64,000 nt of DNA from Candidatus Nitrosopumilus sp. (GCA_029263475.1 JAJCXK010000088.1:1-64000); one strand, 5' to 3'. Numbered from the stretch's first letter, positions 32,931 to 42,027 are shown. Notes: generated from the letters alone by a model not told the origin. Numbers and translations: made by a program.

Positions 32931-33841
32931 AACTTAAAACAAAAGATGTGCTTACTTTAGCGGAATTGTCTTCAAAAGAATTTTTAGGACTAATCAACTC
33001 TTCCATCAAACTAAAAAAAGAACTCAAAAAAAATAGAAACAAACCAATTTTAAAAAATAAAACATTGACGATGATTTTTCAAAAACCATCTACTAGAACA
33101 CGTGTAAGCTTTGAAATTGGAATGCTTCAGCTTGGAGGACATGCAATTAATTTGTCATCTAACGATACGCAACTATCTCGTGGTGAATCTGTTGAAGATA
33201 CTGCAAAAACTCTTTCACGATATTCTGATTGCATAATGGCACGTGTTTACGAACATGAATTGTTGGAAAAATTATCTAAACATGCAAGTATCCCTGTAAT
33301 CAATGGATTATCTGATTCTTTTCATCCTTGTCAAATTTTAGCTGATTTCATGACAATTAAAGAAAAGAAAAAGAAATTTCAAGGGATAAAAATTGCATGG
33401 ATTGGAGATGGAAATAACGTGTGTAATTCTATGATTTATGGTGCTGCATTATCTGGAATTGATATGTCCATTGCAACTCCCAAAGGATTTGAACCTGAAA
33501 AGACGGTCGTCAATGAATCCAAAAAATTGACTAACATTGAATTGACTACTGATCCATTCATTGCAACTAAAAATGCAGATGTGGTTGTAACTGATACGTA
33601 TTCTTCAATTCATAACAACGATCCAAAAAGGATGAAAAAATTCCTTCCACAGTATCAGGTTAATTCAAAATTGATGAGTAATGCAAAGAAAAATGCGATC
33701 TTTTTACATTGTCTTCCAGCTAAGAGAGATCAAGAAGTTACTTCATCAGTTATTGATGGATCTCAATCTGTAGTCTGGGATGAGGCAGAAAATCGACTAC
33801 ATGCTCAAAAGGCTTTACTTGCATCTTTGATTTACGCTTAA
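32927..33841 (+). CDS. argF: Ornithine carbamoyltransferase
   Basis: A 304-residue transcarbamoylase of arginine synthesis: carbamoyl phosphate plus ornithine gives citrulline. The carbamoyl-phosphate loop is STRTRVSFE, then HPCQILADFMT, and the ornithine-binding signature HCLPAKRDQEV near 265. The HCLP motif distinguishes it from aspartate carbamoyltransferase. It is co-transcribed with ftsY by an ATGA overlap although the functions are unrelated. Confidence 0.95.
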   Translation: MKLKTKDVLTLAELSSKEFLGLINSSIKLKKELKKNRNKPILKNKTLTMIFQKPSTRTRVSFEIGMLQLGGHAINLSSNDTQLSRGESVEDTAKTLSRYSDCIMARVYEHELLEKLSKHASIPVINGLSDSFHPCQILADFMTIKEKKKKFQGIKIAWIGDGNNVCNSMIYGAALSGIDMSIATPKGFEPEKTVVNESKKLTNIELTTDPFIATKNADVVVTDTYSSIHNNDPKRMKKFLPQYQVNSKLMSNAKKNAIFLHCLPAKRDQEVTSSVIDGSQSVVWDEAENRLHAQKALLASLIYA

Positions 33842-33843
33842 CG

Positions 33844-33850
33844 TATATAA
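33844..33850 (+). promoter_or_regulatory. TATA box of the L18-SecY operon
   Basis: TATATAA begins two bases after the argF stop and ends 27 nt before the L18 ATG at 33878. The ribosomal-secretion block therefore has its own promoter. Confidence 0.65.
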
Positions 33851-33877
33851 GAGCAGATTCAAACTCGGTTTCTATAG

Positions 33878-34360
33878 ATGGCTTATTCAAAAATATTGCG
33901 AAGATTAAGGGAAGAAAAAACCAATTATAAAAAACGTGGAACCATGTTGACTGGTAAACGTGATTTCATCACTGTAAATATTACTAATCAAAACACTCAA
34001 GTTCAAATCCTCACACCTGGGATGACTGGAGACAAAGTTATTGCATCTGCCCATTCTAGATATCTTCTTGAAAAAGGATGGAAGGGTTCTAGAAAAAGTG
34101 TACCTGCAGCATATCTCACAGGATATCTAGCTGGAAAGAAAGCCCTTGGAAAGGGTGCAAAAGGTGCCATTATGTATACTGGCACCCGAAGATATACTCA
34201 AAGAATGGCAGCTGCTCTAAAAGGAATCATAGATGCTGGCGTTGAAGTTCCAGCCGATGAAAAAACCTTTCCAGCTGAAGAAAGAATCAACGGCGAACAT
34301 CTTACTGTTAAAAATGAAATTTCTAAAATTAAATCTTCAATTGATAGTGAGGTTAAGTAG
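33878..34360 (+). CDS. rpl18: Ribosomal protein L18 (uL18)
   Basis: A 160-residue uL18 that binds 5S rRNA. It has the basic N-terminus YSKILRRLREEKTNYKKR, then LTGKRDFITVNITNQNTQVQ, SAHSRYLLEKGWKGSRKSVP and TGYLAGKKALGKGAKGAIMY, all family segments. It is the first gene of the truncated spc block L18-S5-L30-L15-SecY; L6 and L32e-L19e, usually upstream, are absent here. Confidence 0.95.
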   Translation: MAYSKILRRLREEKTNYKKRGTMLTGKRDFITVNITNQNTQVQILTPGMTGDKVIASAHSRYLLEKGWKGSRKSVPAAYLTGYLAGKKALGKGAKGAIMYTGTRRYTQRMAAALKGIIDAGVEVPADEKTFPAEERINGEHLTVKNEISKIKSSIDSEVK

Positions 34361-34362
34361 AT

Positions 34363-35076
34363 ATGAGTCAGGCATCCCAATCTAAACCTGGACAAGGTGG
34401 TCGTGGAAGAGGCCCACCAGTATATGGCCGTGGTCCACCTGGAGGCGTAGCTGGACGTCCAAAAAGGCCTAGAAGAGAACCTGAAGAAGAAGTTTGGGTT
34501 CCAAAAACCATCTTAGGACAAAAGGTTGCTTCTGGAGAGATTACCTCTCTTGAGGAAATTATTGAATCTGGATTAAGAATCCAAGAGTCTGGAATAATAA
34601 AGAAATTACTACCTGATTTGAAGAGTGAGGTTGTTGATGTGGGTATAATTCAAAAGATGACTTCAAATGGTCAATCTACCAGGTTTAAAGCAATTGTTGC
34701 TGCCGGAAATGAAAATGGTTATTTGGGAATTGGTCAGGGAAAGTCAAAACAAATGAGAATTGCTATTGAAAAGGCAACCAGTCAGGCTTTTCTTAACGTA
34801 AATCCAATTAAAATGGGCTGTGGAAGTTGGGAATGTAGATGTACCCAAAAACATTCTGTCCCGTTCAAGGTTAAGGGTAAGGGAGGAAGCGTTACAATTG
34901 AAATTATCCCGGGTCCTCGTGGATTGGGTCTTGTTGCAGGTGGTAAAATTAAACGATTATTGGAATTGGCTGGTCTTAAAGATGCCTGGACTACCGCAAA
35001 AGGTTCTACTCCTACAATGAATTCAACTTCAAAAGCAATATTGGACTGTCTTAGACAGACATTCAGTCAGGGTTAA
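34363..35076 (+). CDS. rps5: Ribosomal protein S5 (uS5)
   Basis: A 237-residue uS5. It has a Gly/Pro/Arg-rich N-terminal extension (about 1-40, GRGRGPPVYGRGPPGG) absent from most S5 proteins. The double-stranded-RNA-binding fold follows (EEIIESGLRIQESGII, GNENGYLGIGQGKSKQMR, IIPGPRGLGLVAGGKIKRLL). It acts in decoding accuracy on the small subunit. The two-base gap after L18 implies coupled translation. Confidence 0.95.
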   Translation: MSQASQSKPGQGGRGRGPPVYGRGPPGGVAGRPKRPRREPEEEVWVPKTILGQKVASGEITSLEEIIESGLRIQESGIIKKLLPDLKSEVVDVGIIQKMTSNGQSTRFKAIVAAGNENGYLGIGQGKSKQMRIAIEKATSQAFLNVNPIKMGCGSWECRCTQKHSVPFKVKGKGGSVTIEIIPGPRGLGLVAGGKIKRLLELAGLKDAWTTAKGSTPTMNSTSKAILDCLRQTFSQG

Positions 35077-35082
35077 TGAATT

Positions 35083-35550
35083 ATGACAAATGCATATCTT
35101 GTTGTTAGAATAAAGGGTCAGGCTGATTGTCCTTACTGGGCAACAACCACCATGACCTTATTGAAATTAGATAAAAAATACCGCGCAACAATTTTGCCTG
35201 CAAAAGATAATACTTTGGGAATGTTGAAAAAGGTACAACATTATATATCTTGGATTGAAATCGATGCTTCTTTGGCAACAGAATTGATCGATAAGAAGGC
35301 AAGAAAGGGTGGATATCAAAAAGTCACCGTTGATGATCTAAAAGAACTTGGATTTGCAAGTGCTGAAGAGTTAGGAATTGCTTTGGCTGAAGGCAAGGCT
35401 ACGCTGTCAAAACTAAAACCTCTTAAGCCTTGGTTTGCTTTGGCACCCCCAGTTCATGGATTCAAAAGAAGTACAAAGAAATTATATGGTCAGAAAGGAA
35501 TGCTTGGACTAAACAAAGAGCTTGGTACTATAGTGAGGAGAATGATTTAA
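35083..35550 (+). CDS. rpl30: Ribosomal protein L30 (uL30)
   Basis: A 155-residue archaeal-type uL30 with the short bacterial-like core (YLVVRIKGQADCPYWATTTM, LRLD-like LLKLDKKYRATILP) and the archaeal/eukaryal C-terminal extension (FALAPPVHGFKRSTKKLYGQKG). It binds 23S rRNA. It sits between S5 and L15 with gaps of a few bases. Confidence 0.93.
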   Translation: MTNAYLVVRIKGQADCPYWATTTMTLLKLDKKYRATILPAKDNTLGMLKKVQHYISWIEIDASLATELIDKKARKGGYQKVTVDDLKELGFASAEELGIALAEGKATLSKLKPLKPWFALAPPVHGFKRSTKKLYGQKGMLGLNKELGTIVRRMI

Positions 35551-35551
35551 C

Positions 35552-35977
35552 ATGGCAACCAGATTACGAAAAACCCGAAGACTTAGGGGTGGAAGACACA
35601 TGGGATGGGGACAAGTGGCTCAACATCGTGCAAGTGGTCATAAAGGCGGTTTAGGAATTACCGGAATGCAGAAACATCATTACAGTACTTTGTTAAAAGA
35701 GGACCCAGATCACTATGGTCATGATTCTACTAAACCACCTCACCCAAATATTACAAAAAAATGGACCAGCGTACGTGATCTAGACGACTTGTTTACTAAG
35801 TTTGGTAAAGAAGAAGGAGGAAAAAAAATTGTTGATCTTGAAAGTGCTGGATATGAAAAACTCCTTGGCGGCGGAAAACTCATTAACACATATTCCGTTA
35901 AAGTCCCGCGATTCACAGCCTCTGCAGAAGAGAAACTAAAAGCTGTTGGGGGAGAGGTGTTATCTAATAATGGCTGA
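35552..35977 (+). CDS. rpl15: Ribosomal protein L15 (uL15)
   Basis: A 141-residue archaeal L15: MATRLRKTRRLRGGRHMGWG, the basic glycine-rich start that threads into rRNA, then GHKGGLGITGMQKHH and C-terminal VKVPRFTASAEEKLKAVGG. It overlaps the SecY start by eight bases. Confidence 0.94.
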   Translation: MATRLRKTRRLRGGRHMGWGQVAQHRASGHKGGLGITGMQKHHYSTLLKEDPDHYGHDSTKPPHPNITKKWTSVRDLDDLFTKFGKEEGGKKIVDLESAGYEKLLGGGKLINTYSVKVPRFTASAEEKLKAVGGEVLSNNG

Positions 35978-37400
35978 GGGTAGCGTCACTGCTATTATTC
36001 GAAAAGTTGTTTTTAAGGCAGAGCCTTATCTTCCTCAAGTTCCAAAACCCAAAAAGAAAATCCCTCTTCAGGTAAGATTACTGTGGTGTGGAATTGCATT
36101 ACTAATCTATATGATAATGGGTCAAACTCCTTTGTTTGGAGCCAGTGCACCTGCATTCGACTTTCTTGCATTTGCTAGAGTAATTTTTGCATCACAGCAA
36201 GGTACGCTGGTAGAGTTAGGCATAGGACCTATAGTGACAGCTGGTCTCTTGATGCAATTATTGAGAGGTTCAGACATTCTTAAATTTGATTTCAAGAAAC
36301 CTGAAGAGCGTGGAATTTTTCAAACGGCTACTAAACTGGTAACTTATGTCGTAATTGTGGCTGAGTCTATTGTATATGCAACTGCAGTCTACGGTCCTGG
36401 TGTAACTGAGCCATATGTCTTGTATGTTCTAATTGGCCAGCTGATGGCTGCATCTATCATTATCATGTTTTTGGATGAATTGATTCAGAAGGGATGGGGT
36501 CTGGGTAGTGGAATCAGCCTGTTCATTATGGCAGGTGTTGCTCAACAGATTCTTTGGAGTATGTTTAGTCCCTTGCCTGCAGGGGATGGGGGCACGATCG
36601 GAATTATCCCATACATCGTTCAATCTGTGATGGCAGGTGATGTTTCACAAATATTGTTCCGTTCTAATTCGCTTCCTAGTATATTCGGGTTGTGTCTAAC
36701 TGCCGGTATATTGTTGATACTTGTGTTCACACAAGGAATGAAAATTGAAATTCCAATTGTCTCAACAAAATATAGGGGCTTCTCCGCTGTTTATCCCATC
36801 AAATTGATGTATGTTTCAAACATTCCTGTCATCTTGGCTTCGGCATTGACTGCAAATGCTGTTTTCATTTTCCAGATGTTGTGGGCAAACATGAATCCGC
36901 GTAACAATAATTTCTTCATGAATTTTGTAGCTCAATTTGATCCGACAAGTCCTTCAACGCCAATTGGAGGTATTATCTATTACATCACTCCTCCAAGAGG
37001 CTTAGATGTTGCGGCTTTAGATCCTATGCGCGCAGTTGGCTATGTATTATTCATGGTTGGAATTGTGGTTGTATTCGGAAGGCTGTGGGTAGAACTTGGA
37101 GGTTTGTCTCCAAAGAGTGCAGCACAGAATTTGCTTGATGCAGATGTCCAGATTCCTGGATTTAGAAGATCCAATAAGCCTGTTGAGGCATTGCTGAACA
37201 AATACATTCCATCCGTCACAATTATTGGCTCCATGATATTGGGTCTTTTGGCGGGTGTTTCTGATGTACTTGGAGTATTTGGTTCTGGTATCGGAGTTTT
37301 ACTTATGGTTGATATTCTGATTAACTATTACACGCAATTGGTTAGGGAACAAGTTGAAGTCGTCATGCCGCGTTTGGGTGCTATGCTTGGCAGAAAATAA
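35970..37400 (+). CDS. secY: Preprotein translocase SecY (Sec61 alpha)
   Basis: A 476-residue ten-helix channel protein. The plug/TM2 region is PLFGASAPAFDFLAFARVIF, followed by ELGIGPIVTAGLLMQLL (TM2b-3) and KGWGLGSGISLFI (TM4-5). The C-terminal cytosolic loop before TM9 is KYRGFSAVYPIKLMY, and the end is MPRLGAMLGRK. ATG 35970 (MAEGSVTAIIRK) is preferred to the frame's earlier ATG. SecE is at 24549; SecG/Sec61 beta is not seen. Confidence 0.96.
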   Translation: MAEGSVTAIIRKVVFKAEPYLPQVPKPKKKIPLQVRLLWCGIALLIYMIMGQTPLFGASAPAFDFLAFARVIFASQQGTLVELGIGPIVTAGLLMQLLRGSDILKFDFKKPEERGIFQTATKLVTYVVIVAESIVYATAVYGPGVTEPYVLYVLIGQLMAASIIIMFLDELIQKGWGLGSGISLFIMAGVAQQILWSMFSPLPAGDGGTIGIIPYIVQSVMAGDVSQILFRSNSLPSIFGLCLTAGILLILVFTQGMKIEIPIVSTKYRGFSAVYPIKLMYVSNIPVILASALTANAVFIFQMLWANMNPRNNNFFMNFVAQFDPTSPSTPIGGIIYYITPPRGLDVAALDPMRAVGYVLFMVGIVVVFGRLWVELGGLSPKSAAQNLLDADVQIPGFRRSNKPVEALLNKYIPSVTIIGSMILGLLAGVSDVLGVFGSGIGVLLMVDILINYYTQLVREQVEVVMPRLGAMLGRK

Positions 37401-37965
37401 GAAAATTGTAATGGTGGGAATTCCAGGTGTTGGAAAAACTACACTATTGTCCGAAATGGTTGAAATTCTCAAGAATCATGCACGGAATGTCTGTATGATT
37501 AGTTACGGAACTTTGATGTTTGAGGTTGCAAAAGAAAATGGCCTTACAAATAGAGATCAACTAAGGAAATTGCCCGTTTCAGAGCAACAACATTTTCAAA
37601 AAATTGCTGCTGAAAAAATTACTGCACATGAAGAGGAAATCATCATTATTGATACTCACGCATTTATCAATTCCCCTGAAGGATATTATCCTGGATTACC
37701 AGAACACGTTCTAAAAATAATCAAACCTACTAACTTTGTTTCCGTTTCGGCAAAACCTGAAGAGATCTATAACCGGAGAATGAAGGATGATACTCGAAAC
37801 AGGGATAAAATTACCCTTGCCAACATTAAAAAAGAATTAGACGTACAATCAGGCATGATTTCTGCTTGTGCCGTAATTACCGGTGCTCCTGTCAGGCACG
37901 TTCTAAATCATGAGGGAAAGGTTGATGAAGCAGCAGCCAAAATCATTAGTGCGATAGGACTGTAA
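37387..37965 (+). CDS. adkA: Archaeal adenylate kinase
   Basis: A 192-residue AdkA-type kinase interconverting ATP, ADP and AMP. The P-loop is GIPGVGKTTLL (about 11-21), with the downstream YGTLMFEVAKENGL, IIDTHAFINSPEGYYPGLP, and ICDRD-like NRDKITLANIKKE. TTG 37387 keeps the full first strand (MAENKKIVMVGIP); ATG 37411 would remove it. It overlaps secY by 14 bases, the usual secY-adk linkage. Confidence 0.92.
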   Translation: MAENKKIVMVGIPGVGKTTLLSEMVEILKNHARNVCMISYGTLMFEVAKENGLTNRDQLRKLPVSEQQHFQKIAAEKITAHEEEIIIIDTHAFINSPEGYYPGLPEHVLKIIKPTNFVSVSAKPEEIYNRRMKDDTRNRDKITLANIKKELDVQSGMISACAVITGAPVRHVLNHEGKVDEAAAKIISAIGL

Positions 37966-37968
37966 AAA

Positions 37969-38595
37969 ATGGATTTTAACTTTATTCTACTATTCATTGA
38001 TTCTATTCCTCTACAATTTGAATTTCTTAGTGGGGAACGAATGAGGCTGGGTTCTGATGATCCTATAGTGAAAGGATTGATTCTTTCAATGTTTGCTGTA
38101 TCTGGATTTGGAATTTTGCTAAATATCTTCAATTCTGCGGTTAGAAAAAAGATGGTTGATCAAGTGAAACTAAAACGTATTATGAAAGAAACTAGAGGAT
38201 GGCAAAAAGAAAGAATGGCTGCAATGAGATCTAAGGATCAAGCCAAAATTGCTGAACTAAGCAAAAAATCATCCTACATGAATAAGATGTCTATGGAGAT
38301 GATGCAAATGAACATGCGACCTATGATGATTACTTTTGTACCTTTGATATTGATATTTTATCTAGTCTTACCTCAATTGTTTACTTATACTGTAGCAATA
38401 TCGCCAATTCCACTAAATGTGATTCCAGGAGAAATGTTCCAACTTACATGTTCTGCTGAACAATCTTTAGATGAGGGGCATGAATGTTTTGGTCAGGAAA
38501 ATGCATTATTTCTATGGGCTTGGTATTTCCTTTCATCAATTGCATTTAGTGGCATTATAATGAGACTTACAAAAACGTCGATGGATCTAGGTTGA
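37969..38595 (+). CDS. EMC3/TMCO1-family membrane insertase (DUF106)
   Basis: A 208-residue protein of the Oxa1 superfamily. It has an N-terminal exterior segment, a first membrane helix (about 36-55), a cytosolic coiled-coil with QVKLKRIMKETRGWQKERMA and many methionines (MNKMSMEMMQMNMRPMM), and two more helices near the end. The methionine-rich loop resembles SRP-type hydrophobic contact. Homologues insert membrane proteins; here it is placed right after secY-adk. Confidence 0.88.
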   Translation: MDFNFILLFIDSIPLQFEFLSGERMRLGSDDPIVKGLILSMFAVSGFGILLNIFNSAVRKKMVDQVKLKRIMKETRGWQKERMAAMRSKDQAKIAELSKKSSYMNKMSMEMMQMNMRPMMITFVPLILIFYLVLPQLFTYTVAISPIPLNVIPGEMFQLTCSAEQSLDEGHECFGQENALFLWAWYFLSSIAFSGIIMRLTKTSMDLG

Positions 38596-39152
38596 CAAAA
38601 TCAATTGTTATCTCTGGTCCTCCTGCAGTAGGTAAAACAACTGTTGCCAAAGGGTTGGCCGCAGAATTCGAATTGCAGTATCTCAGTGGAGGAGATGTAC
38701 TCAAGGAGATGGCTAGTGAACAGGGGTTTGATTCTAAGGGTGATGACTGGTGGGATACTGAAGAAGGGATGAAGTTCTTAAATCAGCGTGAACTAAATCC
38801 TGAGTTTGACAAAAAACTTGACAAAAAATTATCTGCTTTGTTTGATAAAGGAGGAATGGTAATCACCAGTTACACATTACCATGGTTAATCAAAGATGGT
38901 ATTAGAATTTGGCTTGAGGGTTCTCATGAAAGCAGTACAAATAGAATGCAGTCTAGGGATAACATGAGTTCTGAAGATGCATACAAAATTACCCAGGAGA
39001 GATTTGATAAGAACAAGGCATTGTATAAAAAACTGTATGATTTTGACTTTGGCGATGACAAGTCTGTGTTTGACCTAATTATTAACACGGATGATCTCTC
39101 AGCACAACAGGTAATTGATGTCGCAAAAGAAACTGTGAGAAATCTACTTTGA
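38592..39152 (+). CDS. cmk: Cytidylate kinase
   Basis: A 186-residue P-loop NMP kinase of the archaeal Cmk type, phosphorylating CMP/dCMP. It has GPPAVGKTTVAKGLA (about 9-23), YLSGGDVLKEMASEQG, the Arg-bearing RMQSRDN region, and DLIINTDDLS. The TTG start overlaps the previous gene by four bases, and its stop overlaps cbf5. Cmk adjacent to Cbf5 is the conserved archaeal arrangement. Confidence 0.9.
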   Translation: MTKSIVISGPPAVGKTTVAKGLAAEFELQYLSGGDVLKEMASEQGFDSKGDDWWDTEEGMKFLNQRELNPEFDKKLDKKLSALFDKGGMVITSYTLPWLIKDGIRIWLEGSHESSTNRMQSRDNMSSEDAYKITQERFDKNKALYKKLYDFDFGDDKSVFDLIINTDDLSAQQVIDVAKETVRNLL

Positions 39153-40150
39153 CGCTAAAACAGTTTGAAAATTTAATTGAGATTGATCAGGATATCACTG
39201 ATGATGCATATGGAACGTATTATGATAAGAGAACAATTGAACAGCTACTCAACAACGGCATAATTCTTCTGGATAAGCCCCCTGGCCCTACCAGTCATGA
39301 AACCGTGGCTTGGACAAAACGTCTTTTGAAACTTCCAAAAATTGGACATAGTGGAACATTGGATCCTCAAGTTTCTGGCGTACTGCCATTGGGATTGGGT
39401 GATGCGACAAAGGCTTTGGGTGTTTTACTATATGGTCCAAAAGAATACCATGCACTAGGACGAGTTCATTCCCTTCCTTCTAAAGAAAAACTCCTTGAAA
39501 TTGTTGAAATGTTCAAGGGTGAAATCTTTCAAAAACCTCCTCAGCGTTCGGCTGTCGTAAGACAAACCCGAACTAGAACCATCTATGAATTTGAAGTAAT
39601 GGAGCAAAAGGAAAGATTACTTCTGACTAGAGTCTTGTGTGAATCTGGAACTTATGTTAGAAAACTATACTATGACATTGGTGAAGTTCTAGGTCCTGGA
39701 GCAACCATGGTTGAGCTTAGGAGAACCCGAGTTGATCAGTTTTATGAAAAAGACGGGTTGGTAACTTTACACGAACTCGCTGATGCGTTTGCTTTATGGG
39801 AAGAAAAAAAAGATGATACCAAACTGATGAAAATGATCAAACCTGTTGAATCTGCTCTCAGTGAGCTAAAATCCGTAATCATCCGCGATTCTGCCGTTGA
39901 TGCGTTATGTCATGGTGCACAGCTTGCAATTCCCGGAATACTGAAAATATCTCCCAATCTGAAAAAAGGTGACATTGTTGGAGTTTATACTCAAAAAGGG
40001 GAGGCGGTTGCATTGGCCGAGTCTACGATGTCTGAGGAAGAGATTAGAGATGCCGTAAAGGGATGTGCCTTTGAAACAAAAAGACTCATAATGGCTCCAA
40101 ACACTTATCCAAAAAAATGGAGATCAAGTCCATCTTCTCCAAAGGATTAA
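39149..40150 (+). CDS. cbf5: tRNA/rRNA pseudouridine synthase Cbf5 (dyskerin)
   Basis: A 333-residue TruB-like synthase that forms the catalytic core of H/ACA ribonucleoproteins and makes tRNA Psi55. The catalytic motif is HSGTLDPQVSGVLP with Asp near 71, preceded by ILLDKPPGPTSHE. A PUA domain lies at about 245-320 (ALCHGAQLAIPGILK, GDIVGVYTQKGEAVALAES). The TTG start overlaps cmk by four bases. Gar1, Nop10 and L7Ae are not in the window. Confidence 0.95.
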   Translation: MTLKQFENLIEIDQDITDDAYGTYYDKRTIEQLLNNGIILLDKPPGPTSHETVAWTKRLLKLPKIGHSGTLDPQVSGVLPLGLGDATKALGVLLYGPKEYHALGRVHSLPSKEKLLEIVEMFKGEIFQKPPQRSAVVRQTRTRTIYEFEVMEQKERLLLTRVLCESGTYVRKLYYDIGEVLGPGATMVELRRTRVDQFYEKDGLVTLHELADAFALWEEKKDDTKLMKMIKPVESALSELKSVIIRDSAVDALCHGAQLAIPGILKISPNLKKGDIVGVYTQKGEAVALAESTMSEEEIRDAVKGCAFETKRLIMAPNTYPKKWRSSPSSPKD

Positions 40151-40176
40151 AAAATCCAATAATCATTTCAAAATAA

Positions 40177-40623
40177 TTGTTAGCAAAAAGTCTTGTATTG
40201 TTCATTGGGATTGGTGTGATTGCAGGGTTTGTTTTTGGCGTTTATCTAATTGATGTAAAAAGCAGCAGTCAGCTAGTTTTCGTTGATGGGCCTTCTGTTT
40301 CTATAGTGACCGAAAAATCTGATTTTAAAAAAAATGAGAAAATAAACATCATGATTGTAAACTCTGGCACCACGTCATTGAGTTTTTCTGATGCATCATA
40401 TGGCCTTAGAATTACTGGGCTATCTGGAATTTTGATGTATGCTCCTACTGTCTCACATGTAGTGTCTAGTTTAGAACCTGGAGGTCAAGTTATCTTTTCA
40501 TGGGATCAAATCAAGAATGATGGTGATGTTGCATTGGAAGGTCTCTATAAAATATCTGTAAAAGGAATGGATGAATCAGAAAACAACGTGGAGAATTCAA
40601 TTACGGTGACAATCTGGAAATAG
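40177..40623 (+). CDS. Membrane-anchored beta-domain protein, unknown
   Basis: A 148-residue protein. Residues about 4-25 are a hydrophobic helix (LVLFIGIGVIAGFVFGVYLI), an uncleaved anchor or signal. The rest is beta-rich with an immunoglobulin-like rhythm (VSIVTEKSDFKKNEKINIMI, LEPGGQVIFSWDQ, EGLYKISVKG), suggesting an extracellular domain. The TTG start 26 nt after cbf5 allows co-transcription. No family recognised. Confidence 0.7.
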   Translation: MLAKSLVLFIGIGVIAGFVFGVYLIDVKSSSQLVFVDGPSVSIVTEKSDFKKNEKINIMIVNSGTTSLSFSDASYGLRITGLSGILMYAPTVSHVVSSLEPGGQVIFSWDQIKNDGDVALEGLYKISVKGMDESENNVENSITVTIWK

Positions 40624-40646
40624 TTTTTCGATTTCAAAATAACACA

Positions 40647-40655
40647 ATATATAAT
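40647..40655 (+). promoter_or_regulatory. TATA box of the tRNA-Ser gene
   Basis: ATATATAAT lies 35 bases before the tRNA 5' end at 40691, consistent with a short trimmed leader. Confidence 0.55.
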
Positions 40656-40690
40656 CACATTTTACTAAATACTTTTGTCGTGAGACTTGT

Positions 40691-40788
40691 GCCGGGGTCG
40701 CCTAGCCTGGTAGGGCGCGCGCCTGGAAATTATTAACCATAAAGCGCGTTCTCGCAAGGGAACGGGAGTTCAAATCTCCCTCCCGGCG
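40691..40788 (+). tRNA. tRNA-Ser(GGA) with a 14-nt intron
   Basis: The acceptor stem is GCCGGGG/TCCCGGC with G73. The D arm is GCCTAGCCTGGTAGGGC. The anticodon stem CGCGC/GCGCG encloses CTGGAA, then ATTATTAACCATAA, then A. Removing that 14-nt insert at the canonical 37/38 site gives the loop CTGGAAA with anticodon GGA. A long variable arm GTTCTCGCAAGGGAAC and the T arm GGGAG-TTCAAAT-CTCCC complete a serine tRNA. No CCA is encoded. Confidence 0.93.
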
Positions 40789-40789
40789 C

Positions 40790-40795
40790 TTTTTT
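40790..40795 (+). terminator. T-run after tRNA-Ser
   Basis: Six T residues begin one base after the discriminator, followed by an AATTT stretch, a normal archaeal stop signal for a tRNA gene. Confidence 0.6.
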
Positions 40796-40880
40796 AATTT
40801 AAGATAATCCTGAAATTTGATCTCTGATTCATCATATGTTAAATGCATTAGTTTTTTTACGAAAGAAAAAAGTGAAATGC

Positions 40881-41939
40881 ATGAAAGAACGTTCGGAATT
40901 GTCTGAGATCTCACCGTCTGAATGGATGTCTCTGAATCAATTTCTTTTCAAGATAAAGCAGGTTAATTCTCCCTGTGTATCTGTCTATTACCCTTATGGC
41001 AAAGGCAAGGATATGATTTCATTATTTCGTGAAAACAAAAGAAACGAATCTTTTGAAAAAATTGAATCAAAAATTGCAAAAAGAATAATTGAAATCAAAG
41101 ATGATCCGCCATCTGCTGGAAAATTCAGCAAGACTCTGTGCATTTTTGGGTGGATGGAAAATGGCAGAGTATTGATCAAAGAAATTGGAACTTCAAAAAA
41201 ATTACCTTATCTTTACATGGCAAGTAAAAAACCATATGTCAAGCCATTTCAGGATCTCCTGAAAATCAATTATGATGTATTGCTAATAACGCTTGATCAA
41301 AAGTCTGCAAGAATACAAAAATTTCATGGCAATCAGATTACGCAAGAGTCAAAACTTCGAATTGACTTGCAGGGGAGACACAAGAAGGGGGGACAGAGTC
41401 AGGGGAGATTTTTACGGGCCAGGCAGACCAAAATCCATATTTTCTTTAAGAAAATTGCCAACAAGGCAAGGACCATGGATTCGAATTCTGAGCTTATTCT
41501 TTTAGGTGGGACAGGCCATGCAAAAACGGAATTCTATGATGAACTCAATTCTGAATTGATGAAGAAATGTAGATTCGTAGATGATCTCTCATTTTCAACT
41601 TCCGTGCAAGATGTTCACGAAAAAATAATTCATCATTTGTATTTGTATAGGAGAAAATATGTTGCAGAATTAATTGAGAGGTATGATCAACTATTCAAAA
41701 CAGGATTGACTGCCAAGAGAAATGATGTGATCTACAAGGCATTGAAAATTGGGGCTGTGGATACGCTAATTGTTTCTGCAAACTATCATACTAACTCAAA
41801 GTTCAAGAATATCATGAAGATGCTTGAGATTGCAGAAAATACATCATGCAAAATTGAATTTGCTTCCTCTCCAAAAATCATTGAGCGATTAAAGATCAAT
41901 AACTCGGTCATGGCTTTGCTTCGATACAAAATAAAATAG
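40881..41939 (+). CDS. Vms1/ANKZF1-like release factor (VLRF1), copy 2
   Basis: A 352-residue paralogue of the protein at 15952, more than two-thirds identical by eye along the whole length. It shares WMSLNQFLFKIKQVNSPCVS, the loop LQGRHKKGGQSQGRFLRARQ without change, and YKALKIGAVDTLIVSANYH. Divergence is highest in the last third of the central domain (FVDDLSFSTSVQDVHEK). ATG 40881 (MKERSELSEISPSEW) is chosen by alignment with copy 1. It starts 92 nt after tRNA-Ser. The role in rescue of stalled ribosomes is inferred from the family. Confidence 0.75.
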   Translation: MKERSELSEISPSEWMSLNQFLFKIKQVNSPCVSVYYPYGKGKDMISLFRENKRNESFEKIESKIAKRIIEIKDDPPSAGKFSKTLCIFGWMENGRVLIKEIGTSKKLPYLYMASKKPYVKPFQDLLKINYDVLLITLDQKSARIQKFHGNQITQESKLRIDLQGRHKKGGQSQGRFLRARQTKIHIFFKKIANKARTMDSNSELILLGGTGHAKTEFYDELNSELMKKCRFVDDLSFSTSVQDVHEKIIHHLYLYRRKYVAELIERYDQLFKTGLTAKRNDVIYKALKIGAVDTLIVSANYHTNSKFKNIMKMLEIAENTSCKIEFASSPKIIERLKINNSVMALLRYKIK

Positions 41940-42027
41940 TTTATCTTATTTCAAATCCCACTTACCATGTCTCTGATGACGAATTGAGTTTAAATTTACT
42001 CTTGTCGCTGCATTTGATGTGGTAAAA

